Assembly: GCF_016598475.1 (NCBI RefSeq)
Contig: NZ_JAEMUX010000021.1
Coordinates: forward strand, 53,704-117,703
DNA: 64,000 nt
Source of the DNA: Streptomyces adelaidensis
Lineage (GTDB): Bacteria; Actinomycetota; Actinomycetes; Streptomycetales; Streptomycetaceae
Direction of reading: 5' to 3'
A program made the translations under genes and the position numbers. The notes under the pieces are model-generated. The model was given only the letters and a program-made list of their open reading frames with translations, did not search any database and was not told the origin of the DNA. The first letter of the stretch is position 1. Each line of letters begins with the position of its first letter. Positions 47,136 to 55,351 of this stretch are shown one piece after another.

Positions 47136-47432
47136 ATGGGCACCTTGATCCTCTCGGCGACCGCGGTTCTGGTCGTCATGGGTTTCTCCAACCAAGTCCT
47201 CTGGCTCGCCGCGGCCGCCCTGCTCTACCTGTACGTCCGCTACGGCCGCACGGGGGGCGGCTCGTCGTCCGCGTCCTCGTCCGGATCCCCGGCGGGCGGC
47301 GGCCCGGCCCAGCCCGCCTCCTACCGCGCGTACCGCGATCGCCGTGACCAGCAGGCGAAGTGGGAGCGCCGCTACCGCCGCGAGCGGCCCCACGAGACCC
47401 GTCGGCAGGAGCGAGGCGGGAGCAACAAGTAG
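47136..47432 (+). CDS. small membrane protein
   Basis: A 98-residue protein: MGTLILSATAVLVVMGFSNQVLWLAAAALLYLYVRYG forms one or two transmembrane helices, followed by a Gly/Ser-rich linker and a highly charged tail (DRRDQQAKWERRYRRERPHETRRQERGG), probably cytoplasmic. No function is recognised. AAGGAG seven nt before the ATG at 47136 supports the start. It is convergent with the pspAB-htpX pair. Confidence 0.78.
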   Translation: MGTLILSATAVLVVMGFSNQVLWLAAAALLYLYVRYGRTGGGSSSASSSGSPAGGGPAQPASYRAYRDRRDQQAKWERRYRRERPHETRRQERGGSNK

Positions 47433-47459
47433 CGGCGAGCCGGAGCGAGCCGGCCGACT

Positions 47460-47494
47460 GGGTGCCCCGGGCGGGTCACAGCCCCGGGGCACCC
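47460..47494. terminator. hairpin overlapping the 3' end of pspAB
   Basis: GGGTGCCCCGGG (47460-47471) and CCCGGGGCACCC (47483-47494) pair perfectly. The pspAB stop codon lies in the loop, and the small membrane protein gene ends 28 nt away, so the hairpin can serve both convergent genes. Confidence 0.75.
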
Positions 47495-48072
47495 CAGACC
47501 GGGAACCACCGGTTCAGCTCGGGCTCGATCCGCAGATCGTCACCGAGCACGGCCCGGACCCGCAGCTCCAGCGCGTTGTCGCGCCGCTGCCCGGCACCCG
47601 GCAGCGGCGCGAACGGATAGAACGTCCCCCGCTTGTAGAGATAGACCAGCCCGAGCCGCCCGCCCTCCGTCCCACCGCCTCCACCCTGGAAGCCGACCAC
47701 CGAGCACAGCAACTGCGGCCCGAACCCGTCGCTCTCCAGGGCGCTGTTCACCGCGTGCAGATCGTTAACCAGCGCGGGCAGGTCGTGCGGCCCCCGCCGG
47801 GAGACCAGCCACGAGTAGCCGTACTCGTCCCGCTCCACCTCGACGGGCGGTCCCGTCCGCCCCGCGTCCGCGTCCAGCAGGGCCCGCACCTCGCGTCGTA
47901 CGTCGTCGAAGGCCGCGCCCTCGACGGTCGCGAAGCACACCGCGCCCGTTCCGGTCGGGGTGAGGGAGACGGCCGCCTCCAGGGTGACCGCGGCCGAGGG
48001 CAGGGCGAAGAGCCGGTCGAGGTCGGGTGCGACCGGCTTCGTACGGCCGAGGATGATGTCCAGGAGCCCCAT
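47476..48072 (-). CDS. pspAB: PspA-associated protein PspAB
   Basis: A 198-residue soluble protein starting MGLLDIILGRTKPVAPDLDRLFALPSA, the signature of PspAB, with VCFATVEGAAFDDVRREVRALLD, GYSWLVSRRGPHDLPALVNDLHAVNSAL and LVYLYKRGTFYPFAP. PspAB goes with PspA- and HtpX-type membrane-stress proteins; here it lies 6 nt downstream of htpX on the same strand, so the two are cotranscribed. Its biochemical activity is unknown. Confidence 0.9.
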   Translation of the reverse strand: MGLLDIILGRTKPVAPDLDRLFALPSAAVTLEAAVSLTPTGTGAVCFATVEGAAFDDVRREVRALLDADAGRTGPPVEVERDEYGYSWLVSRRGPHDLPALVNDLHAVNSALESDGFGPQLLCSVVGFQGGGGGTEGGRLGLVYLYKRGTFYPFAPLPGAGQRRDNALELRVRAVLGDDLRIEPELNRWFPVWGAPGL

Positions 48073-48078
48073 GGCCGG

Positions 48079-49062
48079 TCAGCCCGCCGTCCCGGAGCCC
48101 GCCGTCCCGGACTCGGGTGTCGCGGACTCAGGTGCCGCGGAGCCGGGTGCCGCGGAGCCTGGTGTCGCTGCCGCGCCCAGCTCCGCCGAGATACGGCCCA
48201 GTTGGTCGAGTCGCTGCTCCAGCGGCGGATGCGTGGCGAAGAAGCGGGCCAGATGCGGCCGGGTGCCGAGCGCGGGGGTGAAGTAGAAGGCGTTGAAGGC
48301 CTGCGCGGTGCGCAGGTCCCGGGTCGGGATCCGCGCGATGTCCCCGGTGACCTTGGTCAGCGCGGAGGCGAGCGCCGAGGGCCGCCCGGTGAGCAGGGCG
48401 CCCGCCCGGTCCGCGGCCAGCTCGCGATACCGGGACAGCACCCGGATCAGCAGGAAACTCAGCACGTACACGGCGGCGGAGATCCCCATCACCACGCTGA
48501 ACACGACGGCGGTGTTCTGGTCCCGCCGCCCGCCGAACATGTGCGAGTAGAAGGCGAACCGCACGACGAGCCCGGCGATCACCCCGAGGAACGAGGCGAC
48601 CGTCATGACGGCGACATCGCGGTGCGCCACATGCGACAGCTCGTGGGCGAGCACACCCTCCAGTTCGTCCGGCTCCAGCCGCCGGAGCAGCCCGGTCGTC
48701 ACGCACACCACCGTGTGATCGGCGTTCCGCCCGGTGGCGAACGCGTTCGGCATCTCCATGTCCGCGACCGCGACCCTCGGCTTCGGCACGTCCGCGACCG
48801 CGCACAGCCGGTCCACGACCCCGTGCAGCCGCGGATACTCCTCCCGCTCCACCACCCGCCCGCGCATCGCGTACAGGGCGACCCGGTCCGAGTACCAGTA
48901 CTGCGCCCCCAGCAGCCCCGCCGCGATCACCACGACCAGCACCCAGGACTTCAGCAGCGCGATCAACGCGGCCACGAACAGCACGTACAACAGTCCGAGC
49001 AGAAACATCGTGACCGTCATCCGCACAGCCAGCCGCGGATCACTCCGGAACCGCTTCGACAT
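48079..49062 (-). CDS. htpX: HtpX-like M48 membrane zinc metalloprotease
   Basis: A 327-residue membrane protease. Two N-terminal transmembrane helices (VRMTVTMFLLGLLYVLFVAALIAL, WVLVVVIAAGLLG) are followed by MEMPNAFATGRNADHTVVCVTTGLL, the zinc motif HELSH near residue 140 (His140, His144), a further helix pair, and SRYRELAADRAGALLTG with the third zinc ligand Glu. HtpX removes misfolded membrane proteins. The C-terminus carries an odd Ala/Pro/Gly/Ser repeat tail (APGSAAPESATPESGTAG...). The ATG at 49062 is preferred over a GTG nine bases earlier. It forms an operon with pspAB. Confidence 0.93.
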   Translation of the reverse strand: MSKRFRSDPRLAVRMTVTMFLLGLLYVLFVAALIALLKSWVLVVVIAAGLLGAQYWYSDRVALYAMRGRVVEREEYPRLHGVVDRLCAVADVPKPRVAVADMEMPNAFATGRNADHTVVCVTTGLLRRLEPDELEGVLAHELSHVAHRDVAVMTVASFLGVIAGLVVRFAFYSHMFGGRRDQNTAVVFSVVMGISAAVYVLSFLLIRVLSRYRELAADRAGALLTGRPSALASALTKVTGDIARIPTRDLRTAQAFNAFYFTPALGTRPHLARFFATHPPLEQRLDQLGRISAELGAAATPGSAAPGSAAPESATPESGTAGSGTAG

Positions 49063-49137
49063 CCGTACCACCCCGCACTCAGGCAGGCACTCGTCCCGCC
49101 TTCCATTGTGCGCCCGGGCGACACCGGCGGGGCGGGG

Positions 49138-49395
49138 CTAGTACGACGACCGGTAGTTGATGTACCCGATCAGCAGGATCAGCCCCGCCACACACCCGAA
49201 CACGATCACCGTCGACACCCAGGACGACCGGCGCGGCGTTCTCGGGCCGGGATCGGCGCGGAAGGGCTGTGGCGCGGGCGGGTTCTCCTTCCAGCGCGCG
49301 GCCAGCATCCGGGCCCGCGCGGAGGGCTCCTTCAGCTCGGCGTTGTCCGCCCACTTGATGTCGAACTCGTGCTCGTCGTCATCCTGTCCGGGCAT
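49138..49395 (-). CDS. small tail-anchored membrane protein
   Basis: An 85-residue conserved Streptomyces protein: an acidic start MPGQDDDEHEFDIKWADNAELKEPSARARMLAARWKENPP and one C-terminal transmembrane helix (STVIVFGCVAGLILLIGYINY). The topology is a cytoplasmic head with a C-terminal anchor. The function is unknown; it lies next to glnA as in other Streptomyces. ATG 49395 gives the conserved MPGQDDDEHEFD start; an upstream frame to 49443 is probably untranslated. Confidence 0.78.
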   Translation of the reverse strand: MPGQDDDEHEFDIKWADNAELKEPSARARMLAARWKENPPAPQPFRADPGPRTPRRSSWVSTVIVFGCVAGLILLIGYINYRSSY

Positions 49396-49444
49396 CCCCG
49401 TGTCTCCCCGTCGTCTCTCTCGAACAATCGTGCCAGAAACCATA

Positions 49445-49488
49445 CGACGGCGCCCCCGTCCCGAGAAACGGGAACGGGGGCACCGTCG
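49445..49488 (-). terminator. hairpin downstream of glnA
   Basis: CGACGG-c-GCCCCCGT-c-CCG pairs with CGG-ga-ACGGGGGC-a-CCGTCG, with small mismatches, between 49445 and 49488, just after the glnA stop. Confidence 0.75.
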
Positions 49489-49511
49489 AAAGCCGTACGG
49501 CTACGGTTCGA

Positions 49512-50921
49512 TCACACGTCGAAGTACAGCTCGAACTCGTGCGGGTGCGGGCGCAGCTGCAGCGGGGCGATCTCGTTCGCGCGCTTGTAGTCGATCCACG
49601 TCTCGATCAGGTCGGACGTGAAGACGTCGCCGGCGAGCAGGAACTCGTGGTCCGACTCAAGGCGGTCCAGGACGGCCGGGAGGGAGGTCGGGACCTGCGC
49701 GACGCCCGCGTGCTCCTCGGGGGCGAGCTCGTAGAGGTCCTTGTCGATCGGCTCGGCCGGCTCGATCTTGTTCTTGATGCCGTCGAGGCCCGCGAGGAGG
49801 AGGGCCGAGAAGGCGAGGTACGGGTTGCCGGAGGAGTCGGGCGCGCGGAACTCCACACGCTTGGCCTTCGGGTTCGAACCCGTGATCGGGATACGCATGG
49901 CCGCGGAGCGGTTGCGCTGCGAGTACACCAGGTTGACCGGGGCCTCGAAGCCGGGGACCAGTCGGTGGTAGGAGTTCACCGTCGGGTTGGTGAAGGCCAG
50001 CAGCGACGGGGCGTGCTTGAGGATGCCGCCGATGTAGTAGCGGGCGGTGTCCGACAGGCCCGCGTAACCGGCCTCGTCGTAGAAGAGCGGCTGGCCGCCC
50101 GTCCACAGCGACTGGTGGACGTGCATGCCCGAGCCGTTGTCACCGAAGATCGGCTTCGGCATGAAGGTCGCGGTCTTGCCGTTGCGCCAGGCCACGTTCT
50201 TCACGATGTACTTGAAGAGCTGGAGGTCGTCGGCCGCGGCGAGCAGCGTGTTGAACTTGTAGTTGATCTCGGCCTGGCCGGCGGTGCCCACCTCGTGGTG
50301 CTGGCGCTCGACCTGGAGGCCGGACGCGGCCAGCTCCAGGGAGATCTCCGCACGCAGGTCGGCGAAGTGGTCGACCGGCGGGGTCGGGAAGTAACCGCCC
50401 TTGTAGCGGACCTTGTAGCCGCGGTTGTCCTCCAGCGCACCGGTGTTCCAGGCGCCCGCCTCGGAGTCGATGTGGTAGAAGGACTCGTTCTCCGCGGTCT
50501 TGAAGCGCACGCTGTCGAAGACGTAGAACTCGGCCTCGGGACCGAAGTACGCGGTGTCCGCGATACCGGTCGACGCCAGGTAGGCCTCCGCCTTCTTCGC
50601 CACGTTCCGCGGGTCACGGGAGTACTGCTCGCCCGTGATCGGGTCGTGGATGAAGAAGTTGATGTTGACCGTCTTGTCGCGGCGGAAGGGGTCGACGCGC
50701 GCGGTGGACAGGTCGGCGCGGAGCGCCATGTCGGACTCGTGGATGGCCTGGAAGCCGCGGATCGAGGAGCCGTCGAACGCCAGCTCTTCGGTGGGGTCGA
50801 AGGCCGTGGCCGGAATCGTGAAGTGCTGCATCACACCCGGCAGGTCGCAGAAGCGGACGTCGACGAACTTGACGTCCTCGTCCGCGATGTACTTCTTGGC
50901 CTCGTCGGCGTTCTGGAACAT
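49512..50921 (-). CDS. glnA: glutamine synthetase type I
   Basis: A 469-residue GSI-beta enzyme: MFQNADEAKKYIADEDVKFVDVRF, FDGSSIRGFQAIHESDM, PEAEFYVFD, VERQHHEVGTAGQAEINYKF, GSGMHVHQSLW, RNRSAAMRIPITG, and the adenylylation loop KDLYELAPEE with Tyr397. The Tyr position matches the site modified by GlnE, so activity control by adenylylation is expected. It is the main ammonium-assimilating enzyme of Streptomyces. The ATG at 50921 gives the canonical start and length. The upstream region carries two GlnR boxes and is shared with the divergent RDD protein gene. Confidence 0.98.
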   Translation of the reverse strand: MFQNADEAKKYIADEDVKFVDVRFCDLPGVMQHFTIPATAFDPTEELAFDGSSIRGFQAIHESDMALRADLSTARVDPFRRDKTVNINFFIHDPITGEQYSRDPRNVAKKAEAYLASTGIADTAYFGPEAEFYVFDSVRFKTAENESFYHIDSEAGAWNTGALEDNRGYKVRYKGGYFPTPPVDHFADLRAEISLELAASGLQVERQHHEVGTAGQAEINYKFNTLLAAADDLQLFKYIVKNVAWRNGKTATFMPKPIFGDNGSGMHVHQSLWTGGQPLFYDEAGYAGLSDTARYYIGGILKHAPSLLAFTNPTVNSYHRLVPGFEAPVNLVYSQRNRSAAMRIPITGSNPKAKRVEFRAPDSSGNPYLAFSALLLAGLDGIKNKIEPAEPIDKDLYELAPEEHAGVAQVPTSLPAVLDRLESDHEFLLAGDVFTSDLIETWIDYKRANEIAPLQLRPHPHEFELYFDV

Positions 50922-51016
50922 CCAGCTCCTCCTACTCCCGACGTCCTGCCGGGGTGGTAGTTCGTTCGTGCGGCCAGTGCGGTGGCACACGCTGTCGTCG
51001 ACACTAGGGACGGGTG

Positions 51017-51055
51017 ATTTCTCGTACGTCACCCATTTGTTTCGCACAAGTTAAC
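51017..51055 (-). promoter_or_regulatory. GlnR a- and b-boxes upstream of glnA
   Basis: Reading the minus strand, TTAAC-TTGTGC-GAAAC (51055-51039) and GTGAC-GTACGA-GAAAT (51032-51017) lie 22 bp apart, which is the classic pair of GlnR binding boxes (gTnAC-n6-GaAAC). Their position about 95-135 bp before the glnA start codon fits GlnR activation of glnA. Confidence 0.85.
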
Positions 51056-51117
51056 CGGACATCCCGTACCGCACCCCACCTGTCCGTATGGCAAAACGGT
51101 CCCAGTACGGTGGACGC

Positions 51118-51585
51118 GTGGACAAGAGGCAAGCAATCGGATCGTGGCTCTCCGGCCCCCGCGCGGCGGCGGAGGACGCGGGTGTGGACTTCGGATACCG
51201 GGGCGAACAGCTCGGTCTGCCGGAGGAGGGGCCGGGCTCCATCGCCCGCCCCGGACGGCGCCTCGGCGCGCTGGCCGTCGACTGGGGGCTGTGCCTCTTG
51301 ATCGCATACGGCCTGATCACCGACGGCTACGACCAGGCGACCGGCAACTGGGCCCTGCTCATCCTCTTCCTGCTGCACGTCCTCACGCTGGGCACCGCCG
51401 GCTTCACTCCGGGCAAACGCCTCTTCGGCGTCCGCGTCGTCGCCCAGGACACCGGCACGGTGAACCCCTGGCGCGCCGCCGTCCGCTCCGCCCTCCTCTG
51501 CCTCGCCCTCCCGGCCCTGATCTGGGACCGCGACGGCCGTGGACTCCACGACCGGCTGGCGCGCACGGTGGAAGTACGGATCTAG
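51118..51585 (+). CDS. RDD-family membrane protein
   Basis: A 155-residue integral membrane protein with RPGRRLGALAVDWGLCLLIAYGL, the RDD motif region (R and D in the first helix), a second helix (WALLILFLLHVLTLGTAG), FTPGKRLFGVRVV and RDGRGLHDRLARTVE, all typical of RDD proteins. A transport-like or stress role is suspected for the family, but none is established here. The GTG at 51118 (MDKRQAIG) is favoured as the conserved start; an ATG at 51088 lacks a ribosome site. It is divergent from glnA across the GlnR region. Confidence 0.87.
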   Translation: MDKRQAIGSWLSGPRAAAEDAGVDFGYRGEQLGLPEEGPGSIARPGRRLGALAVDWGLCLLIAYGLITDGYDQATGNWALLILFLLHVLTLGTAGFTPGKRLFGVRVVAQDTGTVNPWRAAVRSALLCLALPALIWDRDGRGLHDRLARTVEVRI

Positions 51586-51601
51586 CCGGAACGGCGAACC
51601 C

Positions 51602-51673
51602 GTACGGCGAATACGACGAAGGGGGCGCCCGGAGTGATCCGGGCGCCCCCTTCGTCGTACGGGTTCGCCGTAC
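51602..51673. terminator. very long bidirectional hairpin
   Basis: A perfect 21-bp stem (51612-51632 with 51639-51659, loop AGTGAT) is extended by 10 more pairs (GTACGGCGAA with TTCGCCGTAC) after a 4-nt bulge. It lies between the convergent RDD gene (stop 51585) and DUF4191 gene (stop 51684). Confidence 0.92.
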
Positions 51674-51683
51674 GAGTAGGAGA

Positions 51684-52385
51684 TCAGCGGGTTTTCGGGC
51701 CGCCCTTCGGCATGCGCATGCCCTTCGGCATCGGCCCCTTCGGCACCGGCATGTTGCTCATCAGGTCGCCCATCGCGCGGAGCCGGTCGTTGGTGGCGGT
51801 CACCTGGGGGCCGGAGAGGACGCGCGGCAGCTTCAGCATGGTCGTGCGGAGCTTCTTCAGCTCCACCTGGCCGTCGCCGCCGCCCACGAGCAGGTCGTGC
51901 ACCGGGACGTCCGCCACGATGCGGGCCATCTTCCGCTTCTCGGCGGCGAGCAGGCTCTTCACCCGGTTCGGGTTGCCCTCGGCGACCAGGACGATGCCGG
52001 CCTTGCCGACGGCCCGGTGGACCACGTCCTGGCTGCGGTTCATCGCCACCGCGGGGGTGGTCGTCCAGCCGCGGCCCACGTTGTCCAGCACCGCCGCGGC
52101 GGCGCCCGGCTGACCCTCCATCTGTCCGAACGCGGCCCGCTCGGCTCGCCGCCCGAAGATGATCGCCGTCGCGAGGAAGGCGAGCAGGAGGCCGAGAATG
52201 CCCAGATAGATGGGGTGACCGATCAAGAAACCGATCGCGAGGAAGACACCGAGGGTGCTGATTCCGACAGCCGCGAGTACAAGACCGATCTTCTTGTCGG
52301 CCTTGCGGGTCATCTTGTACGTAAGAGCGATCTGCTTGAGTCGCCCGGGGTTCGCAGCGTCCGCTGCGGGTTCCTTCCTCGCCAT
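51684..52385 (-). CDS. DUF4191 membrane protein
   Basis: A 233-residue protein: a basic N-terminus (GRLKQIALTYKMTRKADKKIG), two transmembrane helices (LVLAAVGISTLGVFLAIGFLIG, YLGILGLLLAFLATAIIFGRRAE) and a cytoplasmic part with VLVAEGNPNRVKSLLAAEKRKMARI and a Pro/Met/Lys-rich end (PVPKGPMPKGMRMPKGG). DUF4191 is a widespread actinobacterial family located next to lipA; its function is unknown. A complete gene with an unambiguous start. Confidence 0.9.
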   Translation of the reverse strand: MARKEPAADAANPGRLKQIALTYKMTRKADKKIGLVLAAVGISTLGVFLAIGFLIGHPIYLGILGLLLAFLATAIIFGRRAERAAFGQMEGQPGAAAAVLDNVGRGWTTTPAVAMNRSQDVVHRAVGKAGIVLVAEGNPNRVKSLLAAEKRKMARIVADVPVHDLLVGGGDGQVELKKLRTTMLKLPRVLSGPQVTATNDRLRAMGDLMSNMPVPKGPMPKGMRMPKGGPKTR

Positions 52386-52511
52386 GGCACGAAGTCTACG
52401 TGTCCGGGGAAGCGAGGACGACGGCGGTGCCGGTGGGGACCGGAGACCGGCGGCAGCGCTGGGGAAGCGGCGCCGGGCGGCGGCGGTGCCGGCGTGAAGC
52501 GGCCGCTGTCG

Positions 52512-52715
52512 TCAGGAGGTGCGCGTGGCGACCGCGGCTTCGATGACGCGCTCGGTCTCGACACGGTCCTTGGCGCGGCGGCGGTCCTCCAGGACGGAGG
52601 TCCAGGCGTTGCGGCGGGCGGTGCGCTGGCCACTGCTCATGAGCAGTGACTCGACGGCACGGAGTGCATCGGTGAACGACGGGATGGCTGTGGCGCGAAC
52701 GGGCGCGGCCTGCAT
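52512..52715 (-). CDS. small conserved protein between lipA and the DUF4191 gene
   Basis: A 67-residue protein (MQAAPVRATAIPSFTDALRA ... RRNAWTSVLEDRRRAKDRVE...) that I recognise as a conserved Streptomyces small protein at this position; no motif indicates a role. Its charged helical C-terminal half could be a short coiled coil. GAGGGGGACC lies before the ATG at 52715. Confidence 0.75.
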   Translation of the reverse strand: MQAAPVRATAIPSFTDALRAVESLLMSSGQRTARRNAWTSVLEDRRRAKDRVETERVIEAAVATRTS

Positions 52716-52854
52716 GGGAGGTCCCCCTCGGGATGGCTGCTCTGGCTAGGACTGTGTACCGGGCGTGAAACCAGGGTCACTGATTGGTGTTACCAGGGCG
52801 TGACCGACCGGTCAAACCGCAGTGAAGCCTTGATGTGCGGCCTCTAAACCTCGA

Positions 52855-52900
52855 CGCGGCCCTGACAGTGCCCTCATCTGCGAGGACTGTCAGGGCCGCG
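52855..52900 (-). terminator. hairpin downstream of lipA
   Basis: The 15-bp arms CGCGGCCCTGACAGT (52855-52869) and ACTGTCAGGGCCGCG (52886-52900) pair perfectly around 16 nt, about 95 nt past the lipA stop on the minus strand. Confidence 0.85.
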
Positions 52901-52993
52901 GTCGATTGGCCATTACTGGTGAGTAGCTACTTGTGCTCAGATTCACACGAGCCGGTGGCACTCCGTGCCATTCGGCGTAACCGGCTGAACGCG

Positions 52994-53959
52994 TCAGACC
53001 GCCTGTGAAGCGACGTACGAACCCCGCTTCTCGATGGCCATCTGGTAGAGCCGGCCGGCGCGGTACGAGGAGCGGACGAGGGGGCCCGACATCACGCCGG
53101 AGAAGCCGATCTCGTCGGCCTCCTGCTTCAGCTCGACGAACTCCTGCGGCTTGACCCAGCGCTCCACGGGGTGGTGACGGACGCTCGGGCGAAGGTACTG
53201 CGTGATGGTGACCAGCTCGCAGCCGGCGTCGTGCAGCTGCCGCAGCGCCTCGCTGACCTCCTCGCGGGTCTCGCCCATGCCGAGGATCAGGTTCGACTTC
53301 GTGACCAGACCGTAGTCGCGGGCGTCGGTGATGACCTTCAGCGAGCGGTCGTAGCGGAAGCCGGGGCGGATGCGCTTGAAGATCCGGGGGACCGTCTCGA
53401 CGTTGTGCGCGAAGACCTCGGGGCGGGAGGCGAAGACCTCCTGGAGCAGCTCCGGGACGGCGTTGAAGTCGGGGGCCAGCAGCTCGACCTTGGTCTGCCC
53501 GCTCTCGCGTCCGGCGGTCTGCTCGTGGATCTGGCGGACCGTCTCGGCGTACAGCCAGGCGCCGCCGTCGGGGAGGTCGTCGCGGGCGACGCCGGTGATC
53601 GTGGCGTAGTTGAGGTCCATGGTGACCACGGACTCGCCCACGCGGCGGGGCTCGTCGCGGTCGAGGGCCTCGGGCTTGCCGGTGTCGATCTGGCAGAAGT
53701 CGCAGCGGCGGGTGCACTGGTCGCCGCCGATGAGGAACGTCGCCTCGCGGTCCTCCCAGCACTCGTAGATGTTGGGGCAGCCTGCCTCCTGGCAGACCGT
53801 GTGCAGGCCCTCGCTCTTCACGAGGCTCTGCATCTTCGTGTACTCGGGGCCCATTTTCGCCCGGGTCTTGATCCACTCGGGCTTGCGCTCGATGGGGGTC
53901 TGGCTGTTCCGGACCTCCAGGCGCAGCATCTTGCGTCCGTCGGGTGCGACTGCGGACAC
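52994..53959 (-). CDS. lipA: lipoyl synthase
   Basis: A 321-residue radical-SAM enzyme that inserts two sulfurs into protein-bound octanoate to give lipoate. The auxiliary cluster motif C-x4-C-x5-C is present as CQEAGCPNIYEC, and the radical SAM cluster as CTRRCDFCQ; GGDQCTRRCDFC and DLNYATITGVARDDL are diagnostic. Start: GTG at 53959, preceded by AGGGAG; the annotated reading begins MSAVAPDGRKMLRLEVRNSQ. It lies downstream of lipB, the usual pair. Complete and intact. Confidence 0.97.
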   Translation of the reverse strand: MSAVAPDGRKMLRLEVRNSQTPIERKPEWIKTRAKMGPEYTKMQSLVKSEGLHTVCQEAGCPNIYECWEDREATFLIGGDQCTRRCDFCQIDTGKPEALDRDEPRRVGESVVTMDLNYATITGVARDDLPDGGAWLYAETVRQIHEQTAGRESGQTKVELLAPDFNAVPELLQEVFASRPEVFAHNVETVPRIFKRIRPGFRYDRSLKVITDARDYGLVTKSNLILGMGETREEVSEALRQLHDAGCELVTITQYLRPSVRHHPVERWVKPQEFVELKQEADEIGFSGVMSGPLVRSSYRAGRLYQMAIEKRGSYVASQAV

Positions 53960-54078
53960 ATCGGCTCCCTGTAGCTTCGATTCTTCGGCGTACACCAGGG
54001 TACGCCCGTGCGGTTCTCGGTCCTCGGGGTGGGCAACCTTCGGCTCGTGGGGGGAATTCCCTCGCCCCTGCCGCCCCA

Positions 54079-54101
54079 TCCCCGGGGCTCCGCCCCGGGG
54101 A
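54079..54101. terminator. GC-rich hairpin between lipB and lipA
   Basis: TCCCCGGGGC (54079-54088) and GCCCCGGGGA (54092-54101) pair perfectly around a 3-nt loop. It stands between the lipB stop and the lipA start, so the two genes may be transcribed partly separately. Confidence 0.75.
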
Positions 54102-54103
54102 CC

Positions 54104-54125
54104 GCCCCTCAAACGCCGGAGGGGC
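54104..54125 (-). terminator. GCCCCTC-GAGGGGC hairpin of a dispersed Streptomyces element
   Basis: GCCCCTC (54104-54110) and GAGGGGC (54119-54125) flank AAACGCCG and are followed by TGAATTTT. The TCAAACGCCGGA core is a familiar recurring intergenic element in Streptomyces. It lies 23 nt past the lipB stop. Confidence 0.7.
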
Positions 54126-54148
54126 TGAATTTTCAGCGGACGGGGCGG

Positions 54149-54940
54149 CTACGCCGACGCCCGCTCCACCACCCGAGGGCTCAGCTCCGCGTTCTCCAGG
54201 ATCTCCCGCAGATGCCGCTCGGCCACGGGCAGGACGTCCGCGATGGTGACGTCGCGGCCGAGCTCACCGGCCAGGGAGGCGACGCCCGCGTCACGGATCC
54301 CGCAGGGGATGATGCGGTCGAACCACTTGTTGTCGGGATTCACGTTCAGCGAGAAGCCATGCATCGTGACCCCCTTCGCCACCCGGATCCCGATCGCCCC
54401 GATCTTGCGGTCCTCACGCCGCTGCCCGGCGTTGGACGGCGCGTACTCCGGCCCGTTCAGCCGAGGGTCGAACTCGTCGTCGTGCATCCGGGGGTCGAGG
54501 TCCAGGGACAGCCCGCCCAGCCGCTGTTCGACGGGGTCGCCGAGCACCCACACACCACTGCGGCCCTCGACCCGGCTGGTCTCCAGGCCGAACTCCGCGC
54601 AGGTGGCGATCAGGGCGTCTTCGAGGCGCCGTACGTGGGCCACCACGTCCACGGGGCGGGGGAGCTTCTGGATCGGGTAGCCGACCAGCTGGCCCGGCCC
54701 GTGCCAGGTGATCTTGCCGCCGCGGTCGACGTCGATGACGGGCGTGCCGTCGAGGGGGCGCTCGTTGTCGGCCGTGCGCCGGCCGGCCGTGTAGACCGGC
54801 GGGTGCTCCAGGAGCAGCACGGTGTCGGGGACCTCGTCGGCGAAGCGCGCCGCGTGCACCCGGCGCTGCTCGTCCCACGCCTCCTGGTACTCGACGGCCT
54901 CCGCGCCGAACCCCATGCGGACGAACCGCAACCCACTCAC
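54149..54940 (-). CDS. lipB: lipoyl(octanoyl) transferase
   Basis: A 263-residue octanoyl-ACP:protein transferase with the family motifs LLLEHPPVYTAGRRT, RGGKITWHGPGQLVGYPI, RRLEDALIATCAEFG, EGRSGVWV, KIGAIGIRVAKGVTMHGFSLNVNPD and IIPCGI, the last holding the catalytic Cys, with the partner Lys in RKIGAIG. It supplies octanoyl-carrier protein for LipA. The GTG at 54940 (MSGLRFVRMGFG) with AGGGAGG nearby is the likely start; an upstream extension to 55180 is not supported. Confidence 0.96.
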   Translation of the reverse strand: MSGLRFVRMGFGAEAVEYQEAWDEQRRVHAARFADEVPDTVLLLEHPPVYTAGRRTADNERPLDGTPVIDVDRGGKITWHGPGQLVGYPIQKLPRPVDVVAHVRRLEDALIATCAEFGLETSRVEGRSGVWVLGDPVEQRLGGLSLDLDPRMHDDEFDPRLNGPEYAPSNAGQRREDRKIGAIGIRVAKGVTMHGFSLNVNPDNKWFDRIIPCGIRDAGVASLAGELGRDVTIADVLPVAERHLREILENAELSPRVVERASA

Positions 54941-55351
54941 GGCAAGCGCCTCCCTCGGCGGTACGGCCGTGCGGCGGTACCGCGATAGCTGTGGCTCTGT
55001 CAGGCACGTCTCGCGCCCAAGCCACTGTACGACCCGTACGACCACGCGATGTTCGAGCGGTGGACGGCCCCGGGTCCGGCCCGTGCCCGGCGTCCGGTCC
55101 GGCATCAGGTCCGGCATCCGGCGTACGCGGCGGCCGCCCGGCGTACGAGGGGCTCGGCCGGCGCGCGTCGGAGGCGGCACCCGTCAGCCGCGCGGCCAAT
55201 CCTCACACGATCGGATGAACCGACGCGGAAGTGTGCGATCAGACGCTTACTCTCCGCTACATTCGCGCCGTTCACAAGGCCGCAAAAGGCTTCTCACCAG
55301 GCAATCCGGGAAACCCCGCCGAGACCCGGAAGGCAGGAGACCGCACCGCAG

